Shown: positions 58,783 to 64,000 of the stretch, piece by piece | Layout of the letters: every line of letters starts with the position of its first letter | Position numbering within the stretch: position 1 is the first letter of the stretch | DNA from: Hymenobacter guriensis | GTDB lineage: Bacteria > Bacteroidota > Bacteroidia > Cytophagales > Hymenobacteraceae | Assembly (NCBI RefSeq): GCF_015773195.1 | Contig: NZ_JADWYK010000016.1 | Span: forward strand, 1 to 64,000 | Direction: 5' to 3' | Length of the DNA: 64,000 nt | Translations under genes and position numbers: made by a program | Notes under the pieces: generated by a model | The model's input: the letters and a program-made list of their open reading frames with translations, nothing else | Databases searched by the model: none | What the model was told of the DNA's origin: nothing

Positions 58783-60888
58783 TTAGGCGTCTACCTCAAT
58801 GGCTTCCGTTGCTTTGGCCTGGCAGGCCAGGATGACGTTTAGCGCCTTTTCCTCCTCACTCAGCGCATCCTGCACGGCCTGCGTGACGCTGCCAGACAGC
58901 AGCTGCGTTTTGCAGATGCCGCAGGTGCCCACCCGGCACTGGTAGTCGATATTCACGCCGACGTCCTCCGAGGCTTCGAGCACCGACTTATCGGGCGTAA
59001 GAACCGCCGTTATGTTGGATTTAGCGAACGTAACAACCGCCGCCGTCGCGGCGGGCGCGGCAGCGGCGGGTGGTGCCGGTTCTTCCCCGGCGGCAGGCAT
59101 CAAGGACTCGGGCGGGGGCGCGGGCGGTGGGCCCGCTGGCTCCGGGGCCAGAGGCGCAGCAGTCGGGGTGGCAGGTAGTGGGAGCGTTGGTGGGGTCGCT
59201 CCTTCCGGTGAGGAGCCCGGCGGAGTAGCAGGCGGGGGGGCGCCTCCATTCGCACTGGGGGGCACCGGGGGTGGGCTGGCGAAGAGTTCGGTTTTGACGT
59301 TGCCCTTGGGCACATCCAGCTCGTTGAGCATCTGCGATACAGCGTCAATCATCCTGGGCGGTCCGCAGATGTGGATGCGGCGGGTCGCAATTTCCGGCAC
59401 GTGCTGGCTGAGCAATTCCTTGCTGATGTGCCCCCCCAGATACGGCTCCCTTATGGGCCCTTCGGCGCGCGTCAGCACGATGAACACGTGCAGGTTGGGG
59501 TAGCGGTGCTGCAGGTATTCCAGCTCTTCGCGGAAAATGATGCTGCCCTCGTCGCGGCAGGTGAAGAACAGGTAGATGTCGCCCTTCCAGGACCGGTCGG
59601 TCAGGTAGCGGATAATGCTCATGAACGGCGTGACCCCTACCCCGCCCGCGATGAGCACAACGCTGTCGCCGTCGGGTTCGGTGAAGGTGAACCGGCCGGC
59701 CGGCCCCGTGATTTGCAGCAGCTCGCCCACGTGCACCAGCTGGTGTAGGTACCCGGACACCACGCCCTGGTCTTCGCGCTTGACGGTGATTTCGCAGTAA
59801 TCGGGTTGCGTGGGCGACGAGGCCATGGTGTACGAGCGGGTGACGGGCTCGCCCTCCGGGCGCACGGTAAGGGAAACAAACTGGCCCGGCAGCGGCACGA
59901 ACGGGATTTTCCCGCCCGCAACGTCAATGAGGCGAAACGTTTTGACCCCGGGCGTCTCCTCAAAGATTTCGGATACGAGCAGCGTTCCCGTCCACGCGTT
60001 GGGCTTGGACGGCGCACCGGGTTTGACATCTGGCGGGGCAGCGGCCGCCGGAGCCGCGGGCTTGGGGGCCGCGACAGCCGGCGGTGTCCCACCGGCGGGC
60101 TTGACAACTCCAGCGGCCGGGGCCGGGGCGCCCGGGGGCGCGACTCCTGGGGCCGGAGTTCCTCCGGCCGCTGCGCCCGTCAGCTTGGCCACGAGGGCGT
60201 TGGCCCGCTGCATCTTGTGGAAATACATCCATATCATCGCGGCCACGAAGGCGGCCAACGTCAGCATCACGACATAATGAAACCAGTTCAGTCCGAAAAA
60301 ACCGTGCGGCTGCTCTTCGGAGAAGCGGGGCGTCAGGTTCATCTCGCCGTTGAACCACTGCAGGGCCGCCGCGCGCGGGTCTTCGTTATCAGCCAGTGCG
60401 CGCTGCGCTGCCAGCCCGCTTTCGAGCAAGTCTTGCCCGCGCCGGATTTGCTCGGTCGCCTCCTGCATGGCGCCCAAGTCCTGGCGCCGACTGCTGGACG
60501 CTTCCGCGAAATTTTCCAGCCCGTCCGTCAGCAGGGCACTGCCCTCGCTCATGCGCTCGTTGGCCAGCTGCCGGGCTTCGTTGCGTTGCTTGGGGTCCGG
60601 GTCCTGCATCATGGTGGGATACAGGGGCATTTTCGGCGTCTTGGTCATCCCCTCCATCATCTCACCCATGCCGCCTCCCATGCCGCCGGGCTTCGCACCG
60701 GCCGCGCCACTGCTCATGCCGGCCATGCCCCCAGCACCCGGGGTGCTGGCGGAGCCCGACATGGCCGGTGCACCAGCTGCCGCTGCCGTATCCGGGTGGT
60801 GGCTGTCGTGAGCCGTTTGCGCCTGGGCTGGCGTGAGCAGCAGCGTGGCCGGCAGCAGAACGGCAATGGCAGCGCGGAAATACTTCAT
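58783..60888 (-). CDS. Membrane-anchored FAD/NAD(P)H reductase with 2Fe-2S domain
   Basis: A 701-residue protein. Signal peptide, then a Met/Gly-rich and helical periplasmic part (24-195), one transmembrane helix (203-224), a Pro/Ala linker, and a ferredoxin-NADP-reductase-type module: FAD motif RSYT (351-354), NAD(P) motif GGVGVTP (415-421), CGPP (508-511). After a second long Pro/Ala linker comes a plant-type 2Fe-2S domain with Cys651, Cys656, Cys659 and Cys689. Topology puts the reductase in the cytoplasm. Electrons from NAD(P)H could pass via 2Fe-2S to the cytochrome b protein and on to the heptaheme cytochrome. Order of domains resembles phenol-hydroxylase reductases, apart from the anchor. 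Confidence 0.85.
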   Translation of the reverse strand: MKYFRAAIAVLLPATLLLTPAQAQTAHDSHHPDTAAAAGAPAMSGSASTPGAGGMAGMSSGAAGAKPGGMGGGMGEMMEGMTKTPKMPLYPTMMQDPDPKQRNEARQLANERMSEGSALLTDGLENFAEASSSRRQDLGAMQEATEQIRRGQDLLESGLAAQRALADNEDPRAAALQWFNGEMNLTPRFSEEQPHGFFGLNWFHYVVMLTLAAFVAAMIWMYFHKMQRANALVAKLTGAAAGGTPAPGVAPPGAPAPAAGVVKPAGGTPPAVAAPKPAAPAAAAPPDVKPGAPSKPNAWTGTLLVSEIFEETPGVKTFRLIDVAGGKIPFVPLPGQFVSLTVRPEGEPVTRSYTMASSPTQPDYCEITVKREDQGVVSGYLHQLVHVGELLQITGPAGRFTFTEPDGDSVVLIAGGVGVTPFMSIIRYLTDRSWKGDIYLFFTCRDEGSIIFREELEYLQHRYPNLHVFIVLTRAEGPIREPYLGGHISKELLSQHVPEIATRRIHICGPPRMIDAVSQMLNELDVPKGNVKTELFASPPPVPPSANGGAPPPATPPGSSPEGATPPTLPLPATPTAAPLAPEPAGPPPAPPPESLMPAAGEEPAPPAAAAPAATAAVVTFAKSNITAVLTPDKSVLEASEDVGVNIDYQCRVGTCGICKTQLLSGSVTQAVQDALSEEEKALNVILACQAKATEAIEVDA

Positions 60889-60963
60889 CGTCCGGGGGGC
60901 TGGAAAGGAGGTGTTTGGCTCGCAGGCCTAATGGGGGCAGGTAATGATTTAGGTGAGGCGGAC

Positions 60964-61638
60964 TCACATATCATCTTCCATGGGCATCGGCTTATCCGGC
61001 ATCGGCTTATCCGGCATCGGCTTATCCGTCATGGGCATGTCGTCGTCCATCATGGGTGCGTCTTTGGCCATGGGGTCCTTGCTCATGGCGTCTTTTTTCA
61101 TCTGGTCTTCCTTCATCATGGCAGCGCCTTTGTCGGCCATGACCATGCCTTTATCCATCATGGCCATGCCTTTGGCCATCATGTCATCGTCCATCATGCC
61201 CGGCGCGGCCGCCGAGTCCGGGCCCATAGCTCCCATGCCTTTGCCGGCCATGTCCTTGCCCTGGCTCATCATGCCCATTCCCTGGTGCATCATGCCCATG
61301 TCGTCGGCCATGTGCTCCCCGGCTTCGGCGTGACGTTCCTTCGCCAGCAGATTTTTGGCTACGTTCATGACGGCCAGGCCCTGGTCTACCACCCGCATAC
61401 CCCGGCCCATCATGGCGCGGTTCTGAGTGTCTTGGCCACGGTCCACGAGTTCCTTGCCGGACTTCACCAGCTCGATACCCCGGTGCATCATGTCCATGCC
61501 CTCGCTCGCGTGGTCCAATTGAACATCACTTTGAGCGGCGGCGGCAGTGTCGCGGTCGGAGCGATTTTGCGTCTCGCAGCTACCGAGAAAAACGGCTGCC
61601 CCGGCGGCGATAATGAGATATATCTGGTTCGTTTTCAT
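60964..61638 (-). CDS. Met-rich lipoprotein with MDMMDKG and DKPMP repeats
   Basis: A 224-residue lipoprotein started at the ATG at 61636-61638; lipobox VFLGSC (about residue 16-21). The mature part has Met-rich helical repeats (MDMMHRGIELVKSGKELVD, MGMMHQGMGMMSQGKDMAGKGMG, MAKGMAMMDKGMVMADKGAAMM) and ends with three DKPMP units plus an acidic MEDDM. It is built like the protein at 55066-55611 but acidic at the end. Possible Cu(I)/Ag(I) store. It is 75 bases upstream of the reductase gene on the same strand. Confidence 0.75.
   Translation of the reverse strand: MKTNQIYLIIAAGAAVFLGSCETQNRSDRDTAAAAQSDVQLDHASEGMDMMHRGIELVKSGKELVDRGQDTQNRAMMGRGMRVVDQGLAVMNVAKNLLAKERHAEAGEHMADDMGMMHQGMGMMSQGKDMAGKGMGAMGPDSAAAPGMMDDDMMAKGMAMMDKGMVMADKGAAMMKEDQMKKDAMSKDPMAKDAPMMDDDMPMTDKPMPDKPMPDKPMPMEDDM
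60983..61027. repeat. Three tandem 15-bp repeats coding for DKPMP units
   Basis: GGCATCGGCTTATCC occurs three times head to tail (60983-60997, 60998-61012, 61013-61027) without a mismatch, near the 3' end of the Met-rich lipoprotein gene. Perfect identity suggests recent expansion by slippage; the number of units may differ between strains. Confidence 0.85.
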
Positions 61639-61690
61639 GGCGTTGATGGAATGTACTGGCTTATTTTGCGTAGATGAGTAAAGCGGGTGT

Positions 61691-62110
61691 TTATTTCTCA
61701 GTTCGGTACAGCAGCAAGGCGGCAACCCACGGCAGCGTGAGTCCCGCCAGCAGCCACTTGTAGTCGGAGTCGAGCAGAAAATTCACCGTCGCCATCCAGC
61801 CAATCGAGCTGATGCCGGCCAGCGCCACCACCGGAACAGCGCCCGGCCGGCGGGCCCGAAAGGAGGAAAGAGCAATGTGGAGCGTCAGCATGCCGGTCGC
61901 GGCCATGTAGCCGCCCATCACCCAGAACACCTTCTGGAGCCAGCGCCCCAGCCCCGGCACGGCCACTTGCAGCGCGGGCAGGGAAATGCCCAGGTAACGG
62001 GCATCCTCGGGCAGCAGGGGTGGCCGCAGGAAAAGGAAGTAGCATCCCATCCCGAGCAGGCTGAGGCCCCCGAGCGCCAGAGCCTTGGGGTAGTAGGGCG
62101 AAAACTTCAT
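61691..62110 (-). CDS. Hypothetical four-helix membrane protein
   Basis: A 139-residue protein with four hydrophobic segments: ALALGGLSLLGMGCYFLFL, VFWVMGGYMAATGMLTLHIAL, GAVPVVALAGISSIGWMATVNFLL and WLLAGLTLPWVAALLLY. It begins at the ATG at 62108-62110 and lies 24 bases downstream of the secreted-protein gene. No Cys clusters or charged membrane residues that would suggest a transporter are seen; I do not recognise the family. Confidence 0.65.
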   Translation of the reverse strand: MKFSPYYPKALALGGLSLLGMGCYFLFLRPPLLPEDARYLGISLPALQVAVPGLGRWLQKVFWVMGGYMAATGMLTLHIALSSFRARRPGAVPVVALAGISSIGWMATVNFLLDSDYKWLLAGLTLPWVAALLLYRTEK

Positions 62111-62134
62111 GTCGGTAGCGAATGCGCCCTGAAC

Positions 62135-62725
62135 TCAATGGGAGACCGTCGCCGGCTGGCTTTGGCGGAGCAGCCAGTTGAGCTTGGTCATGCGGTGCAT
62201 CGCATCGTAAGCGGCCAGGTCGCCGCTTTGAAACTGCGCGTCCAGCAGGTCGTGGAACCGGTGGTTGTTCGGGAAGGCTTTTTTGACCGCCAGCAGCGTC
62301 AGGGGCTGAATGGGGTCGGAGGCGGTGGGGCTGAAATACAGGCGCACGTAGCCGGGATTCTTGCCCACGGCAGCCTGCTCCACCTTGTAGAGTAGCAGCG
62401 CTTCGCCCGGGTTCACGATGGGGTAGTGCTGGTTGTTCGAAGCAAACCGAAAGTCGCGCCCGTCGCAGTCACGGAACCCAAACAGGCTGTCCTTGGCGAC
62501 TTGATAAGGTTGGCCCCCGTGAATGACTGTCATGGTGGGCTTGCCGCTAAATTCGTGCAGGCGCAGTTTGTGGGTCGCCGTTTTGCAGTCCACCGCCAGC
62601 GCGAGGCGGTGCTGGCGGAAGTCTGCGGCCGAGCGGTAGAGCCCGCTGCCGAGGGGCAAGGACTGGCTCTGCGACGAGGCGGCCAAGGCGAAGACGCCCA
62701 ACAGGGCCATCAAGACAGTTTTCAT
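62135..62725 (-). CDS. Secreted hypothetical protein
   Basis: A 196-residue protein started at the ATG at 62723-62725, with a signal peptide (VLMALLGVFALAASSQSQS). The mature part starts LPLGSGLYRSAADFRQHRLAL, has DSLFGFRDCDGRDFRFASNNQHYPIVNPGEALLLYKVEQ (a strand-rich region) and ends in helices (FHDLLDAQFQSGDLAAYDAMHRMTKLNWLL). The family is unknown to me, though this opening (GSGLYRSAADF) is frequent among Bacteroidota secreted proteins. It is probably co-transcribed with the small membrane gene that follows. Confidence 0.6.
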   Translation of the reverse strand: MKTVLMALLGVFALAASSQSQSLPLGSGLYRSAADFRQHRLALAVDCKTATHKLRLHEFSGKPTMTVIHGGQPYQVAKDSLFGFRDCDGRDFRFASNNQHYPIVNPGEALLLYKVEQAAVGKNPGYVRLYFSPTASDPIQPLTLLAVKKAFPNNHRFHDLLDAQFQSGDLAAYDAMHRMTKLNWLLRQSQPATVSH

Positions 62726-62778
62726 GGGAATGGTGAAATGGCGGTAAGTTGTTTGACTCCGGCCGCGGCTTGGCACCT

Positions 62779-63453
62779 TCAGGGCCGGGCTACGACCACG
62801 TGGCCCCACGCATTGAGGTAGCCGTAGGGGAAAGGAAAGCGCTCAAAAACGACATCCGCGAACCCGGCTTGTTGGAAAGCTGCGCGCAGTTCCGTCTTTC
62901 CGTACAGTTGGGCGTGCCACCATTTCGTGATAAAAGGCACCATGAGGGCGCTCTGGCGGGAAATGAAGACGACCAGCGTGCCATCCGGGCGCAGGCGCTG
63001 GCGGAGCCCCTGCAGCGCCGCGGGCAGCGCTGCTTTGGGCAGGTATTCGAGCATGGCCGAGGAGACAATCAGGTCGTAGTCCTGCCACGCGGCCGGTAAG
63101 GTGTCAAGGTGCCGGACGTCTGCCTCCGCGAGTTCAACCCCGGTAATGGCTGCGCGTTGCAAGGCTTGCCAAAACCGGCTCAGCATGCTGCGGGTCAAGT
63201 CGAACGCATCGACGTGCGTAGGCTGCCAGCCGCGCTCGGCCAGGGCCGCGTGCAGGGCCAGCGTGGCTGCCCCGGTGCCACAGCCCGCGTCGAGGACTTT
63301 CAGGTCGGGCCGCAAAAAAGGTGCGTGGGCAAAAAAACGCGCCAGTCCTTGCTGGTAGCGCAGCAGCCAAATCATGGCTTGATAGAGGCTGGTGCGGTGG
63401 GTGTAAAGGCTGCGAGCCGGTGGGGCCGGCGGCGTTATCGTGAGCGAGGGCAT
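62779..63453 (-). CDS. Class I SAM-dependent methyltransferase
   Basis: A 224-residue Rossmann-fold methyltransferase, started at the ATG at 63451-63453. Motif I is VLDAGCGTGAATLAL; the acidic residue after strand 2 is in VDAFDLT; motif II/III regions are VELAEADVRHLDTLP and YDLIVSSAMLEYLP; the end is YLNAWGHVVVARP. The strand order fits small-molecule methyltransferases (UbiE/COQ5-like group). In metal blocks such enzymes may act on metalloids such as arsenic, but the Cys residues of ArsM are not present, so this is not suggested. Substrate unknown. Confidence 0.82.
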   Translation of the reverse strand: MPSLTITPPAPPARSLYTHRTSLYQAMIWLLRYQQGLARFFAHAPFLRPDLKVLDAGCGTGAATLALHAALAERGWQPTHVDAFDLTRSMLSRFWQALQRAAITGVELAEADVRHLDTLPAAWQDYDLIVSSAMLEYLPKAALPAALQGLRQRLRPDGTLVVFISRQSALMVPFITKWWHAQLYGKTELRAAFQQAGFADVVFERFPFPYGYLNAWGHVVVARP

Positions 63454-63511
63454 GGCCAGGGTTGAAAAAGGGCAGTTCCCTGTCCAGGTGAAGCAGCAGT
63501 AGGTAAGGCAC

Positions 63512-63539
63512 CGCGCACCCACCAGTAAGGGGGTGCGCG
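63512..63539. terminator. GC-rich hairpin between DUF6799 and methyltransferase genes
   Basis: CGCGCACCC (63512-63520) and GGGTGCGCG (63531-63539) form a perfect 9-bp stem with a 10-base loop. It begins 48 bases past the DUF6799 stop. A T-run is missing on both strands, so termination is only likely, not certain. Confidence 0.45.
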
Positions 63540-63586
63540 CGCCTAAATGGTTGCCGACGGGATGGCCGCCGGCACCCAGTAGCAGC

Positions 63587-63952
63587 TTACATTTTCATTT
63601 TTTCCATGGTGCCGGCCTTCATGGGCCGCTTGCCCGAGCCGGGGTGTACCATCATTTTGCCGTTCATCATCATGCAGTGCTCCCCTTCTTTCATCTTGGT
63701 CAGGGTACCGTCTTTGGCTTTGCAGGTGCCGTCGGTCATGCACACGGTGCCATCGGCCATGGTCATGTTTTTGGTCATGGGCATCATTTTGCCGCTGTGC
63801 GACATCATCATTTTGCCGTTCTGCATTGTCATGTAGTCCTGGGTGTTTTTTGCCCCAGCGGCATGCTGGTGTTTGGGTGCGGTTTGGGCCTGCGCGGCAC
63901 TGCCAATTCCGGTGAAAATCAGCAGGGCGAAGAAGAAGGGGAGCTTGTTCAT
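63587..63952 (-). CDS. DUF6799 secreted Met-rich protein
   Basis: A 121-residue protein with a signal peptide (FFFALLIFTGIGSAAQAQ). The mature part has the DUF6799 pattern of repeated NGKMMMSHSGKMMPMTKNMTMADGT, CKAKDGTLTKMKEGEHCMMMNGKMMV strands, which predict a small beta-structure with Met on the surface; two Cys pairs (VCMTDGTC, HC) are possible disulfides or metal ligands. It is found beside copper genes in Bacteroidota. Function is unproven. It is the last gene in the window; the 48 bases after its start hold only leader sequence. Confidence 0.78.
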   Translation of the reverse strand: MNKLPFFFALLIFTGIGSAAQAQTAPKHQHAAGAKNTQDYMTMQNGKMMMSHSGKMMPMTKNMTMADGTVCMTDGTCKAKDGTLTKMKEGEHCMMMNGKMMVHPGSGKRPMKAGTMEKMKM

Positions 63953-64000
63953 GGTTGAAAATGAAGAGGTGATTAATGCGGACTAAAGACCTGCCCTTCT

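Noticed and set aside
62779..63453. Arsenite methyltransferase ArsM
   Set aside because: The fold fits, but the conserved Cys residues of ArsM are missing and there is no ars gene nearby.

Overview
The window looks like about 64 kb of an accessory replicon, most likely a plasmid, of a GC-rich member of the Bacteroidota, with Hymenobacter or a close relative as the best guess. The basis is the gene families present (DUF305 and DUF6799 Met-rich proteins, CzcA-TolC fusions, DUF4856/imelysin/HTTM/TonB iron operon, DUF6122), promoters of the Bacteroidota TAnnTTTG type, and frequent TAATG/ATGA gene overlaps. The plasmid assignment rests on a Rep_3-type initiator gene (24130-25059) that faces away from an array of about ten 22-bp direct repeats (iterons, 25164-25492), with more scattered copies out to about 26090. 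No tRNA, rRNA or CRISPR array was seen.

Layout. (1) 1-20 kb, almost all on the minus strand: a zinc/cadmium/cobalt-type homeostasis block. It holds two DUF305 lipoproteins, a bestrophin-like channel, a DUF1345 membrane protein, a GH1-like glycosidase next to an SDR, a ZIP-like transporter coupled to dihydrolipoyl dehydrogenase, two CDF exporters, a ZntA-like P-type ATPase, a NicO/LysE-like membrane protein, YnfA, a CzcB adaptor, a CzcA-TolC fusion pump and a DUF6660 protein. (2) 20-24 kb: gmhA, a 3'-truncated BsuBI/PstI-type restriction endonuclease, an outer-membrane MetA-type protein, and a broken NRAMP gene joined to the start of a HlyC/CorC hemolysin gene. (3) 24-31 kb: replication module, then a markedly AT-rich insert with a two-gene candidate defence system (Cap4-type nuclease plus Rad50-like zinc-hook ATPase, Lamassu/ABC-3C-like), then a tyrosine recombinase whose upstream region has a perfect 16-bp palindrome. 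(4) 31-36 kb: ferric-reductase-like membrane protein, BamA/TamA-like barrel, DUF305, DUF6122 and DUF6577-like genes. (5) 36-42 kb: an iron-uptake type operon (DUF4856, imelysin, HTTM, TonB-dependent receptor) behind a promoter overlapped by a Fur-box-like palindrome. (6) 44-64 kb: a copper/silver-type block with a second bestrophin, a multicopper oxidase fused to a CopB-like barrel, a Met-rich DUF2231 protein, an aldehyde dehydrogenase, a CopB-type ATPase (CPH), a second SDR and GH1-like glycosidase, several Met-rich secreted proteins, a heptaheme cytochrome c / cytochrome b / FAD-2Fe-2S reductase operon, a methyltransferase and a DUF6799 protein.

How it fits together (inference): the two flanks give efflux across both membranes for divalent metals, and periplasmic oxidation, sequestration and export of copper. 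The middle carries maintenance functions (Rep, recombinase, defence). Gene pairs repeated on the two flanks (bestrophin, GH1-like, SDR, CDF, P-type ATPase, DUF305) suggest that both metal blocks draw on the same stress-associated gene set. The strongest candidates for something new are the two-gene nuclease/ATPase system lacking the usual middle component, the transmembrane reductase-cytochrome b-heptaheme module, and the family of (K)KxPM and MDMMDKG repeat proteins.
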